From an uncultured Pseudomonadales bacterium (GTDB lineage: Bacteria > Pseudomonadota > Gammaproteobacteria > Pseudomonadales > Pseudohongiellaceae), in contig CALTDI010000008.1 in NCBI GenBank assembly GCA_943842505.1, positions 152,330-216,329 on the forward strand: a stretch of 64,000 nt of DNA, given 5' to 3'. Of this stretch, positions 37,030-46,347 are shown piece by piece. The notes beneath the pieces are model-generated. The model was not told the origin of the DNA, made no database searches, and saw nothing but the letters and a program-made list of their open reading frames with translations. Numbering within the stretch: position 1 is the stretch's first letter; every line of letters starts with the position of its first letter. A program made the translations under genes and the position numbers.

Positions 37030-37931
37030 GCGTCCTCACTGGTAATTTCGCGAAACAAACCGGCAAGAGAGGCTCGTTTGAGTATCAGCTCTGCCACGGG
37101 AATCTTGTTTTCTACCATCGCCTGATTTATCGCTATAGAATCGGCGCCAGAGATTCTGATATTCAAGTATCCGTCTGTGTCGATATCGATTAATTCTGCG
37201 CCGCTGATGGTTTCCAATACCTTGCTCGCAGCTTCCGTTTCCGCCGTCTTTAATTGCAGTATGGTTTGTGTGTTTCCTAACAAATTATTTATGGTATCGC
37301 TGTGGCTAATCTTCCCCTTATGCAGTATCGCGATATGGCTGCATATCTGTTCCAAATAGGGGAGTTGATGGCTACATAACAGGAATGTCGTTCCCTGGTC
37401 TCGATTTAGTGTGCGAATTAACTCGAGCACATCGTCAACACCCTCCGCATCGAGGCCATTGAACGGCTCATCCAGTACGATGAATTCCGGGTCTCCAAGT
37501 AGGGCTTGCGCAATCGACGCGCGGCGTTTATTACCCAAGGATAGATTCTTAATCTTGAAGTCGCGGAAGCGACTGATACCCAGGAGTGTCTCCACATCCT
37601 CTGTGCTGCGCTTCGGTTTCTCGCATAACAGCAGAGCGTGCTCTAGGCATTGTCGAACTGTAAGGTTAGGATGCAGGCTTGGGCTGTCGAAAATGGCTAC
37701 CAGCCTGCCCTTGCTGAGATGTAACTGTGGTGGTGGGTATCCTAGTGCCGTGATGCTGCCTGAATTAAATTCCTGCAGGCCGAGTATGCACTCTATTGTT
37801 GTGGTCTTGCCGGACCCATTCAGGCCGACCAGGCCATGAATCGAGCCTTTGTCGATTTGCAGGTTAAGATCATCGAGGACGGCGAAGGATCCGTACTTCT
37901 TGTTTAGCCCTGTAACGGATAAGGCTTGCAT
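37026..37931 (-). CDS. ABC transporter ATP-binding protein (ABC-2/NosF type)
   Basis: 301-residue ATPase. Walker A GLNGSGKTTTI is at about residue 37, the signature LSLGNKRRASIAQAL (a variant of LSGGQ) near 138, Walker B FIVLDEPFNGLD near 159, and the H-loop LCSHQLPYLEQIC. A C-terminal 80-residue extension typical of exporters follows. First gene of the coupled operon ATPase-permease-PDZ lipoprotein-FG-GAP-FG-GAP. No regulator is adjacent. Confidence 0.9.
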   Translation of the reverse strand: MQALSVTGLNKKYGSFAVLDDLNLQIDKGSIHGLVGLNGSGKTTTIECILGLQEFNSGSITALGYPPPQLHLSKGRLVAIFDSPSLHPNLTVRQCLEHALLLCEKPKRSTEDVETLLGISRFRDFKIKNLSLGNKRRASIAQALLGDPEFIVLDEPFNGLDAEGVDDVLELIRTLNRDQGTTFLLCSHQLPYLEQICSHIAILHKGKISHSDTINNLLGNTQTILQLKTAETEAASKVLETISGAELIDIDTDGYLNIRISGADSIAINQAMVENKIPVAELILKRASLAGLFREITSEDA

Positions 37932-37999
37932 ACGGGGAGATACTCGCTGGTAAGGTAATATCTAAGGACGCAATGCCGCTCTAGAGAAACTTCAAGACA

Positions 38000-38026
38000 A
38001 CTAGCGATAGCAACGCTACCGCTAGT
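38000..38026 (-). terminator. Possible terminator of the M16 peptidase gene
   Basis: ACTAGCG (38000-38006) and CGCTAGT (38020-38026) are perfect 7-bp arms, 10 bases past the M16 stop on the minus strand. The following minus-strand sequence is only moderately T-rich. Confidence 0.35.
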
Positions 38027-38035
38027 CCTGTCATT

Positions 38036-41032
38036 CTAGTCAACGAACAAGTCGTCTATCTGGATTTCTTTGACCGTGCCAAACTCTCCTAGTTCCTCTT
38101 CGTCGATAATCGAAAGATCGCCGACAATTGAGATTAGTTTAGGCCTGTCTTTTACGTGTTCTTGTTGAAAGCTAAGCAGGTCGTCGAGGCTCGCCGTTTG
38201 TAATGCCTGATAGCGTTCTCTTCTAGGGTCGCCGCTGATGCCGAGGCGCTCCCAACTGCGGACGGCGCCTATAACTTCGCGGAAAGTAATCTTCGAGGTT
38301 CTATAGCGATTCATCAGCGACTCGACCGAGGTGTCAAAACGCTCGCTAGACTCTGGCATATTATCGATTAAGTCGATAAAGGCGCCAAGGGCGTCTACGG
38401 TCTTGTCGGTCTGCGTACCTATAGAGCCGAGCATGATGTTCTCGGCATTCAATCTGCTGCCCTGAGAGTAACGGGCACCTGCCGTATAGGCGAGAGCGCG
38501 AGCCTCACGCAGTTCCTGAAAGACAACGCTGGACATGCCGCTACCAAAATAATTGGTATAGATAGAGGACACGAGGCTATCTTCTTCGGCGTACTGGCCA
38601 TCTGCAAATTCAATGCGAACCTGCGCCTGAGCAGTCTGCTGGTCCACGACGTAGATTTCTGTCTCATCGAGATTGCGTGCGGTGCGGAAGCGGAAGGCAG
38701 GAGTATCTTCCAGCTCGCCTGCGATGGGATGCTGTCTGCGCAATACTTCGACCAGGTCTTCCAGAGGCATCGAGCCGGTGTAGGAGAGGGTGTGCTTGTA
38801 GTTGAGCAGTCCAGCCGGCAGCTGCAGTAGTTCATCCACTGTCGATGCCATTATCTCTTCGCGCGTAAGCGCTTCCAGCATGGGGGATTCTTCACCGTAG
38901 CGGTTGTACAGAGTCAATGCCCGTGAGATTGCAGGCGGAGAACTTTTTTGATCCTCTCTGGACTTCAGAAGAATGCCTTTCATCTGTTCCAGTGTCTGCT
39001 CTTCGGCACTCGGATTTTTAATCAGCTCCATGGCAAGCGCTAGCGAGGCCTCGAACTGTTCGTCGAGTCCGGAGATCGAGATGCCCGATGAGTTCTCACC
39101 GGCGCCGAAGCGGAAATCGGTGCCCATCTGGTACCATTCTTTCTGTAGCTCTTCGTTCGTTCTGCTGGTAGTGCCTGCTACATCCATTAAGGCTGCCGCA
39201 AGGTTTAATTTTTCATTCTCCTCTGTGCCTACCTCTACATTGATCGAAAAGGAAAACAGATCGTTAAGAGGATTCGGTGCATAGTAGAGCTGGACGCCGT
39301 CGGCGAACTCGATAAGCCGATAGTCGCGGTCTGCCTCGACGAAGGTTGGCTCGATCTCGTCATATTCCATGGCCAATATGCGAGCCGCAAATTCAGACTG
39401 CTGTGACGAATCGATGTTTACCGGATCGATCTGTGGCTTCTCTACTTCGGGGATCTCGTTCTGTCCATCGACGCGGTAGACGGCCACATAATCATTGCCG
39501 AAATATTTATTGGCGACATTCACCACGTCCTGCTTGGTCAGCTCGCTCATGCGATCCAGTTCAGCGACGTGATAATCCCACTCGGCTCCCTGAATGAATG
39601 AGTCGCGCATCATACTCACGCGAGCCTGGTTAAATTCCAGGCTGGCCTTCTCGTTCTTCTTGAAGTCATTGATGATCGCCAGGATGATCCAGTCTTCGAA
39701 TTCGCCGGCCTTAATAATTTCCAGCTGATCGAGCAGCAGTTGCTCAACCTCTTCCAGGGTTTGATCCTGTTTTGGAATGCCATACAGGTTCTGTGAGCCG
39801 GCATCGTTTAGAAACAGGGGTGACGAGCCCGCGCCAGCGACTAGCTGTTGCTGATTGAGATTGAGGTTGATCAGGCCAGCAGTCCGATTATCCAGAATCA
39901 TATCCAGCAAGATCAGTGCTTCTTTATCTTCGCTGCCATTGCCGGCGGTGCGGAAAGCAAGTTGTACCTGCTCCTCGCCTGGATACTGTACGGTTTGCCT
40001 TTCCGCGCCCTGCAAGGGTTCTTCAACCCAGGGGCCGACTTCCGGAATTGGTTTTGCCTGCCACTTCGCAAACTTATCGCTGATTAGCGCGATAGTTTCC
40101 TCGGTATCGATGTCGCCACTAATGAAGATGGCCATATTGTTAGGCACATAGTAAGTGTCGTAGTAATTTTGGATGTACACCAGCGACGGGTTCTTCAGGT
40201 GTTCTACAGTACCTATGGTGGGTTGCTGTCCGTAGGGGTGAACCTTATAGAGTATCTCGTCGATTGCCGTGCCGATAAGCCGGTCCTTATTATCTAGTGA
40301 ACGATTCTTCTCCTCGTAAACTGTTTCCAGTTCGGTGTGGAACAGACGAAAAACTGGGTTGACGAATCTATCGGACTCGACCTCGGCCCATTGTTGGAGT
40401 CGATTCGCGGGGAGGCCAATCTTGTAGACGGTCTCTTCGTGCCAGGTATGGGCATTCAGCGCAGTGCCACCCATATTATTATAGAGTCGGTCCAGTTCTC
40501 CGGGCACCGAATACTGTGCGGCTAATTGTGCCTCACTATTTATCTGGGCATAGATCTCCGCTCGCCTTGCCGGGTCTGTCTCTTCATGATGCTCTTCGTA
40601 GAGCTCGACGATGCGATCCAGGTGTGGCTTCTCCAGGGCGTAGTCCAGGCTGCCCAGGTTCTGATTGCCTTTAAACAGCAGGTGCTCCAAATAATGGGCG
40701 AGCCCTGTGCCATCGATGGGGTCGTGCTTGCTGCCGGCGCGCACCGCTATCTCGGCATAGAATCTCGGTTCTTCGTGATTCTCGGTGAGATAGACGCGCA
40801 GTCCGTTATCGAGTTCAAATATCTGTGCGCCCAGGGGGTCGTTTTCATTGCTGGAGTTGATTCTTCGGTAACCCAGTTCAGCATTGTCTGATTGCTGTGC
40901 ATTGCTGTCGGCGGGTGTGTTGCTCGCAGTATTGGTAGAGCTTCCATTGTCGCTGCAGGCAACCAACGTCAGCAGGGAGATTGCGAGAACGCTTTTTAGC
41001 GTCCAGTCCCGAGCTGTTCGTAATTCAGTCAT
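38036..41032 (-). CDS. M16-family zinc metallopeptidase lipoprotein
   Basis: 998-residue pitrilysin/insulinase-type peptidase. Residues 1-26 form a lipoprotein signal with lipobox LVAC (Cys26) and a Ser/Asn/Thr-rich linker. The inverted zinc motif HYLEH (His113, Glu116, His117) is in LAHYLEHLLFKG, and the downstream glutamate ligand is in ETVYEEKNRSLDNKD. A second, inactive M16 half follows (FADGVQLYYAPNPLNDLFSF onward), as in two-domain members. It degrades peptides in the periplasm or at the inner face of the outer membrane. Probably monocistronic, with a hairpin after the stop. Confidence 0.93.
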   Translation of the reverse strand: MTELRTARDWTLKSVLAISLLTLVACSDNGSSTNTASNTPADSNAQQSDNAELGYRRINSSNENDPLGAQIFELDNGLRVYLTENHEEPRFYAEIAVRAGSKHDPIDGTGLAHYLEHLLFKGNQNLGSLDYALEKPHLDRIVELYEEHHEETDPARRAEIYAQINSEAQLAAQYSVPGELDRLYNNMGGTALNAHTWHEETVYKIGLPANRLQQWAEVESDRFVNPVFRLFHTELETVYEEKNRSLDNKDRLIGTAIDEILYKVHPYGQQPTIGTVEHLKNPSLVYIQNYYDTYYVPNNMAIFISGDIDTEETIALISDKFAKWQAKPIPEVGPWVEEPLQGAERQTVQYPGEEQVQLAFRTAGNGSEDKEALILLDMILDNRTAGLINLNLNQQQLVAGAGSSPLFLNDAGSQNLYGIPKQDQTLEEVEQLLLDQLEIIKAGEFEDWIILAIINDFKKNEKASLEFNQARVSMMRDSFIQGAEWDYHVAELDRMSELTKQDVVNVANKYFGNDYVAVYRVDGQNEIPEVEKPQIDPVNIDSSQQSEFAARILAMEYDEIEPTFVEADRDYRLIEFADGVQLYYAPNPLNDLFSFSINVEVGTEENEKLNLAAALMDVAGTTSRTNEELQKEWYQMGTDFRFGAGENSSGISISGLDEQFEASLALAMELIKNPSAEEQTLEQMKGILLKSREDQKSSPPAISRALTLYNRYGEESPMLEALTREEIMASTVDELLQLPAGLLNYKHTLSYTGSMPLEDLVEVLRRQHPIAGELEDTPAFRFRTARNLDETEIYVVDQQTAQAQVRIEFADGQYAEEDSLVSSIYTNYFGSGMSSVVFQELREARALAYTAGARYSQGSRLNAENIMLGSIGTQTDKTVDALGAFIDLIDNMPESSERFDTSVESLMNRYRTSKITFREVIGAVRSWERLGISGDPRRERYQALQTASLDDLLSFQQEHVKDRPKLISIVGDLSIIDEEELGEFGTVKEIQIDDLFVD

Positions 41033-41152
41033 ATCTAGACTCCGTAGTGTATAAACATATAAAAATGAGGAGGGCCGTGAATATGGGCCACAAGCCCCCT
41101 AATGTAGGTCATTCTAGTTAAAAATGTAAGTGAGCTGATGTGTCTTAGCGCA

Positions 41153-42166
41153 TTATTGGGGCAGATTTTCAGCGGCTACGCGAGCCTGGGTTATCGAGAC
41201 TCTACCGTCGCCGTCTGTCGATGCTTCCAGAATGATATCCACTCCATTGCCCTGTGCCTCGATAAAGCGATCTAGATGATTCAGTTGCTGTGCATTGAGA
41301 TCGCCTTGCAGCGTATCTCTAGCGCGATCGAAGGCGGCAAGTCGCTCGCGGTGCGCGCTGCGCATGCTGCCATCTGCGGCCACCAGTGCGCCCCAATTGG
41401 TCTGAGGCGATAAGACTTCGTCGAGCAGGGCGGTCATCACCCGATTCTGGACGCTGCCGCTGATGGCGCTTCCCGTGCGCTGCAGGGCCTGTTGATAGAC
41501 TTCACGCAAGGTGTCCTGTTTTATGAGCTGATCGTAGAGCCGAAGCTCATCTTGCTGCGCAGCGGTTAAGGAATCTTGCAGGTTCTGCGCTAGAGCATCT
41601 GCCCCAAATACGGACACGGCCTCATCCGGAGACAGGCCTCCTTCGAATAATGTGCCTAACATCTGATAGCGCAGGGTGGCGAAGTCTATAAGCGCCTCCA
41701 TTACCTGCTGCCTCTCGGTACCCGGAATGCCAAGGGCGTTCAGGTAGCTGTCATACAATTTGGGCATGCTTGCGTTTGCCATTGCCGAGGCATTGGCGGG
41801 GTTGGCAAACGTGGCGAAGGGCGTTCCGCCTGCAGGGGGTTGGCTTTGTCTCGACTGCGCGTAGACTTCCTCTCTTGCCTGTTGCAGCAGTGCTGCATAG
41901 TCGGGGTCCACCTGCAGGCGTGTCTCCTGTAGCGTGGTCGATAGGCCGCTTAACTGGTAGGCGGCGCTCGCCAGCTGTCTATTCAGGTCTGCTATTTCGT
42001 CTTCAAATTGAAGGCGCTGCAGAGCGCTTTTTTCGGAAAGTTGCTGAAGCTGAGATTGATAACTCATGCTCGAGTCGACTTGCTGCCGTAGCTGCCGATT
42101 CTCGACTGTAAGCCAGACGATGCCAAGCAGTAGCAATGCGCCTAAGGGTACTACTGCGTATTTCAT
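41153..42166 (-). CDS. Membrane-anchored coiled-coil protein with EF-hand-like tail, unknown function
   Basis: 337 residues. An N-terminal helix (VVPLGALLLLGIVWLTV) anchors a coiled coil (about 25-105, rich in Gln/Leu/Glu). The rest is mostly helical and Gln/Ala-rich, with VFGADALAQNLQDSLTAAQQ and other heptad-like runs, resembling an Spy/CpxP-like or LTXXQ-type helical domain in texture. Near the C-terminus TDGDGRVSITQAR resembles an EF-hand loop. I recognise no family. Divergent from the tripartite efflux operon across 299 bases. Confidence 0.6.
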   Translation of the reverse strand: MKYAVVPLGALLLLGIVWLTVENRQLRQQVDSSMSYQSQLQQLSEKSALQRLQFEDEIADLNRQLASAAYQLSGLSTTLQETRLQVDPDYAALLQQAREEVYAQSRQSQPPAGGTPFATFANPANASAMANASMPKLYDSYLNALGIPGTERQQVMEALIDFATLRYQMLGTLFEGGLSPDEAVSVFGADALAQNLQDSLTAAQQDELRLYDQLIKQDTLREVYQQALQRTGSAISGSVQNRVMTALLDEVLSPQTNWGALVAADGSMRSAHRERLAAFDRARDTLQGDLNAQQLNHLDRFIEAQGNGVDIILEASTDGDGRVSITQARVAAENLPQ

Positions 42167-42420
42167 TCCTCTGCATTCCTGTTCTGGATGGCAAACATTC
42201 TTCGTTCGCTATTCACTGGCTACAGCGATTATTGTCCTTTGCTGTAGTCGGGCACAATCCAGTTATTATCCAGATATGTTGAGTTGATGAAAGTGGGGCG
42301 TGAATTGCGCGGCCACCTATCTTCGAGTTTACGGAAAACCGAATAAAAATCAGTTTGTTATCCCACGCGCTGAAATCTCGTCTGGTCGCGTAAAATAAAC
42401 GGATTCGGCGTAATACAGCG

Positions 42421-42426
42421 TATAAT
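42421..42426 (+). promoter_or_regulatory. Candidate -10 box of the tripartite efflux operon
   Basis: A perfect TATAAT with no good -35 upstream. It predicts transcription from about 42433, which favours the ATG at 42466 (leader about 33 bases) over the ATG at 42439 as start of the TolC-like gene. Confidence 0.4.
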
Positions 42427-42465
42427 TCTCTGCTTGAGATGTTATTCACGGGAAAAGATTACTGC

Positions 42466-44172
42466 ATGTTAGCTAAGCATCTGAAATTATTGACTAAGTT
42501 CTCTATTGTTCTCCTCAGCGGGAGTGCATTGCTGGGCTGTACCAATAATTACTACAGGCAGGATGCGGATCAGGAGAGCTATGAGGCCATAGCTGACAAG
42601 ACAGACCTCGTTCCCGGCATGAGCGCCAATATCGGTATCGATGAAGAGAGAATCGTCGATTTAAGCGGATTTCCTGCTAATGAGGACAGCTTCGAGTTTC
42701 TGGACAATGAGGCTGCCAGTGAGGTTGGGGCGCATATTCTGAGCCTGAATGCGGCACTGGATCTGGCGTTTCAACACAGTCAGGAATATCAGACGCAGAA
42801 AGAACAGCTGTACCTAGAGGCGCTATCCCTCACCTTCGATCGCTACCGCTACGTGCCCGTATTTTCAGCAAGAGGCGGCGCAGACTATCAATGGGATGCC
42901 GAAGACCAGTTCGTTGCGGACATGCAGGCCCTGACCGGGATGAGCACGCTTAGCACTAGTGAGGCGGTGAATGCGAATACCAGTCTTGGTGCTCGTTACC
43001 TGCTCAAGGGCGGTGGCGCGATTGCTGTGAATCTGACAAATAATTTTACCCGGTTTCTAACAGGCGATATTAGTGAGCTCGGAACAGGCGCCTTAATCGG
43101 ATCGTTTACACAGCCGCTGCTGCGAGACTTCGGTAGCGCCATAGAGACAGAAACGCTGATACAGGCGGAGCGCGACCTGCTCTATAGACTCCGGGATTTC
43201 ACGCGATTTCGTAAGACCTTTGCCGTGCGCGTGGCCTCTAATTATTACTCCGTATTGCTGAACAGAGAGACCGCGAGAAACAATTACGCGGGTCTACTCG
43301 CCAATAATCTCTCTCTTGAGCGTGAGCGAGCGTTTCAGGCGGAGGGGCTGCGTACCTTGCTGCAAGTAGGGCGATTGGAACAATCATCTCTGCAGCAAGA
43401 CTTACGCTGGACCTCATCCATTACTCGCTATAAGCGATCTCTGGATGATTTCAAGCTACTGCTGGGACTGAACTCGGATGAGAATATCGCCCTCGATGAC
43501 AATGAGATGATTCTAATAACGGAGACTGGGATGGATAGCCCCGATCTCAGTCTTGAGCAGGCAATGGAGCTTGCGGTTCAGACCCGTTTGGACCTGTATA
43601 ACGGGCTGGACCGCGTTCAGGATCGTGCGCGAAAGATTGAAGTTGCCGCCAATGAGCTCAAACCGGGCTTGGATTTAAGTGTGGTGGCGAGTGTGCCAGA
43701 TGCTAACAATGGCAACCTGGGCGAGCTGGATTTCGAGAACGCCCTGTATACGACCGGGCTAGACTTTGAGATACCTCTGGATACCAAGTTCGAGAGAAAC
43801 AACTACCGACGCTCCCTGATAGACTATGAGGTCGCAACGCGTAACTATCTGCTCGATATGTACAATATCAAGCTGGATGTCGTAGACCTTTGGCGGCGCA
43901 TGAATCAGGCTAGAAAGAACTATGAGATCAACCTGACCAGTGTGGAGATAAACGAACGTCGTGTCGAAGAGGCCGAGTTGCGAGCCGAATTGGGGCTTGG
44001 GGATATTCAGGATACGGTCGATTCGCAGAACGATTTGACCGCCGCACAAACAAGTTTAGTCAGCTCCATCGTAGATCATAATATTGCGAAACTTGAATTC
44101 TGGAGAGACTTGGGATTGCTATATGTCGATGACAGTGGACAGTGGGAGGAAGGCGTCAATGAGCCAAGATAA
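42466..44172 (+). CDS. TolC-family outer-membrane efflux lipoprotein
   Basis: Outer-membrane channel of a tripartite exporter, 568 residues from the ATG at 42466. The signal ends in lipobox ALLGC (Cys25), so it is lipidated like NodT-type proteins. Two OEP repeat regions are visible: the first around LNAALDLAFQHSQEYQTQKE and PLLRDFGSAIETETL, the second around LSLEQAMELAVQTRLDLYNG and EAELRAELGLGDIQDTVDSQ. Long alpha-helical segments with heptads form the trans-periplasmic tunnel. The chosen start has GGGAAAAG 8 bases upstream. Its stop overlaps the adaptor start by 14 bases, so this is a coupled operon. Confidence 0.9.
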   Translation: MLAKHLKLLTKFSIVLLSGSALLGCTNNYYRQDADQESYEAIADKTDLVPGMSANIGIDEERIVDLSGFPANEDSFEFLDNEAASEVGAHILSLNAALDLAFQHSQEYQTQKEQLYLEALSLTFDRYRYVPVFSARGGADYQWDAEDQFVADMQALTGMSTLSTSEAVNANTSLGARYLLKGGGAIAVNLTNNFTRFLTGDISELGTGALIGSFTQPLLRDFGSAIETETLIQAERDLLYRLRDFTRFRKTFAVRVASNYYSVLLNRETARNNYAGLLANNLSLERERAFQAEGLRTLLQVGRLEQSSLQQDLRWTSSITRYKRSLDDFKLLLGLNSDENIALDDNEMILITETGMDSPDLSLEQAMELAVQTRLDLYNGLDRVQDRARKIEVAANELKPGLDLSVVASVPDANNGNLGELDFENALYTTGLDFEIPLDTKFERNNYRRSLIDYEVATRNYLLDMYNIKLDVVDLWRRMNQARKNYEINLTSVEINERRVEEAELRAELGLGDIQDTVDSQNDLTAAQTSLVSSIVDHNIAKLEFWRDLGLLYVDDSGQWEEGVNEPR

Positions 44173-46294
44173 GTCAAATGCAGGATCTAAGTTCGATGTT
44201 GCTCAGCTTTGGCAGCGAGTCCCAGAGCCCTTAAGAATTAAGGCGGCACAGTTGAAGTCCAGATTCCTGGCTGCGAAGAAATCTACGCAGTATGCGATCA
44301 CCGGTTCGGGGGCAGTCTTGGTGCTACTTGTGTTTTCGATGGGTGGAAATTCGGATGATCTCGGCAGTGGCAGCATCACCTTTCAGGCCAGACGCGGCAA
44401 TCTGGATATAACCGTATTGGAAGGAGGCTCGCTGGAAGCGCTGCAATCTCAGGAAATTCGATCCCGGGTGAAAGGGCGTGAAGGGGTAAAGATTCTCAAC
44501 ATAGTGGAAGAAGGCTATAGAGTTACTCCGGAAGATGTGACTGCAGGCAAAATTTTGGTCGAGCTCGATAAGTCACAACTGATCGATGAGCAACTCAATC
44601 AGGAGATTGCCGTAGAGACGGCAGAAGCTAGCTACATAGAGCGCAAAGCAGAATACGAAATTCAATTAAATCAAAATATGACGGACCTTAACGATGCGCG
44701 ACAGGAAGTGCGTTTCGCGAAACTGGATTTTGAGAAATACCTCGGTGGCAATATCGTCAATGAGATAGTCGAGCAACTAGAGATAGAAGAAAGATTGGCG
44801 CTGGCAGAACAGGCCGACCTGGAGGCAGCGCAACTAGAGGACAAGCCAGCTCTGGATGTGGCTGCGGTTCCAGATTCGGCTGCCGGGTCTGCAGAACTGC
44901 CCTTCGATCTCGATGCCATGCCGCCCCAGATGCAGGAAAGAATTCGTCAGGCGATGGCTGACAATGGCGGCACTCTTCCCGCTGAAATGTTGCAGCGCAT
45001 GCAAAGCTTTGGCCAGGGCGGACCGCCTCGCGGCAACCGTGGTGGCCGTGGCAGGCCCGACGGCGCGGCAGCAGTTCCACCTGTGGAGTCTGGCGCTGCT
45101 GTGGTGCGGGAGCCGGAGACTCTATCTCTATCCCTGCAAGCCGCTGCGTCAAGCACGACAAGCACTCGAACACTGGATGCCGAACCGAACCTGCTGATGG
45201 ATGACAGCTATATGGCGATACGGGATCAGCTCGATTTTACTCAGTATGCCGACATTAACAAATTGGAAGATGGTGAGGCCAAGCAGCAGCTGCGTAGTCT
45301 GCAAGATGGTTTGCAGGTAGCCCAAGAAGAACTGTTATTGGCGCAGGATCGAATAGCAGGGCAGCGCAGATTGGAAGCGCGCGGTTTCATAACGCCGACG
45401 GAATTGGAAGCCGAGGAGCTAAATCTAAACAAGGCTCGGAATAAGATGGAGCAAGAGGAAACGTCGTTGAAGCTCTATATTCAATATACGTTTCCCAAAG
45501 ACGCAGAAGAAAAGCTATCGGATTATGAGAACGCGGTAATGAGTTACCAGCGTCAGGTTAAAGAGAATATTGCAGAGAAGGCGCAGGAGGCTGCGCGCTA
45601 TAGTTCTGCCGAGCGTAAATATAACCTGGAGCGGGTAAAGCTCGCGGATGTGAACGAGCAGATCGAACTCGCAACGATCCGTGCGCAGCGGCCCGGTCTC
45701 GTCGTCTACGGAGCCTCCGATCAGAATTCGATGCGCTATCGTAGCAACTCTCAGGAAGCTATTCAGGAAGGCGCAACGGTTAGAGAGCGCCAGTCGATTC
45801 TGACTATTCCAGATATGCGCGAGATGGCGGTCAAGGTGAACATTCACGAGTCGGCGGTGCAGCGTGTTGCCGTAGGGCAGACGGTCAAGGTGTCGGTCGA
45901 TGCATTTCCCGATGAAGAATTAACCGGCGTAGTTACCAAGGTTGCCGTGGTCGCCGACTCGGCAAATTCATTTATGAACCCGGATCTAAAGGTTTATCCA
46001 ACCACGATCAAGATCGATGGCACGCACGAATGGCTGCGACCAGGCATGAGCGCGGAGATCGAAATTCTGGTGCGCAGTCTCGAGGATGTTGTCTATATTC
46101 CAATACAGGCAGTTACCTATTTTGATGACAAGCGCGTGGTCTATGTTTCTAATCGTGGCAGGCCAGATCGTCGCGAGATCGAAGTAGGCACCTTCTCCGA
46201 TTCTTTTATCGAAGTGACAAGTGGTCTGGAAGAGGGTGAGGAAGTCTTGTTGCTTCCACCCCAGCAGAGTCTAAACGATTCGTCCGGCGGCTAG
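44159..46294 (+). CDS. HlyD/MacA-like periplasmic adaptor with a Gly/Arg/Pro-rich insert
   Basis: Membrane-fusion protein of 711 residues, longer than the usual 350-450 of MacA. The ATG at 44159 is preceded by GGAGGA with about 8 bases spacing and overlaps the TolC stop. A helix at about 43-61 anchors it; the lipoyl half follows (TVLEGGSLEALQSQEIRS), then a coiled coil. An atypical insert at about 230-345 contains GGPPRGNRGGRGRPDGAAA and Ala/Ser/Thr-rich sequence. The hairpin returns (LEARGFITPTELEAEEL), then beta-barrel and membrane-proximal domains (MREMAVKVNIHESAV, LRPGMSAEIEILV). It bridges the MacB-like transporter and the TolC-like channel. Confidence 0.88.
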   Translation: MSQDKSNAGSKFDVAQLWQRVPEPLRIKAAQLKSRFLAAKKSTQYAITGSGAVLVLLVFSMGGNSDDLGSGSITFQARRGNLDITVLEGGSLEALQSQEIRSRVKGREGVKILNIVEEGYRVTPEDVTAGKILVELDKSQLIDEQLNQEIAVETAEASYIERKAEYEIQLNQNMTDLNDARQEVRFAKLDFEKYLGGNIVNEIVEQLEIEERLALAEQADLEAAQLEDKPALDVAAVPDSAAGSAELPFDLDAMPPQMQERIRQAMADNGGTLPAEMLQRMQSFGQGGPPRGNRGGRGRPDGAAAVPPVESGAAVVREPETLSLSLQAAASSTTSTRTLDAEPNLLMDDSYMAIRDQLDFTQYADINKLEDGEAKQQLRSLQDGLQVAQEELLLAQDRIAGQRRLEARGFITPTELEAEELNLNKARNKMEQEETSLKLYIQYTFPKDAEEKLSDYENAVMSYQRQVKENIAEKAQEAARYSSAERKYNLERVKLADVNEQIELATIRAQRPGLVVYGASDQNSMRYRSNSQEAIQEGATVRERQSILTIPDMREMAVKVNIHESAVQRVAVGQTVKVSVDAFPDEELTGVVTKVAVVADSANSFMNPDLKVYPTTIKIDGTHEWLRPGMSAEIEILVRSLEDVVYIPIQAVTYFDDKRVVYVSNRGRPDRREIEVGTFSDSFIEVTSGLEEGEEVLLLPPQQSLNDSSGG

Positions 46295-46347
46295 ACCTCG
46301 CCACGCTATGTATTACTCAGATAAATCCAGCTGCAAAGAGCCCAGCA

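Noticed and set aside
42213-42449. 78-residue minus-strand ORF in the gap before the efflux operon
   Set aside because: It covers the candidate operon promoter, has no Shine-Dalgarno and shows no recognisable protein features.
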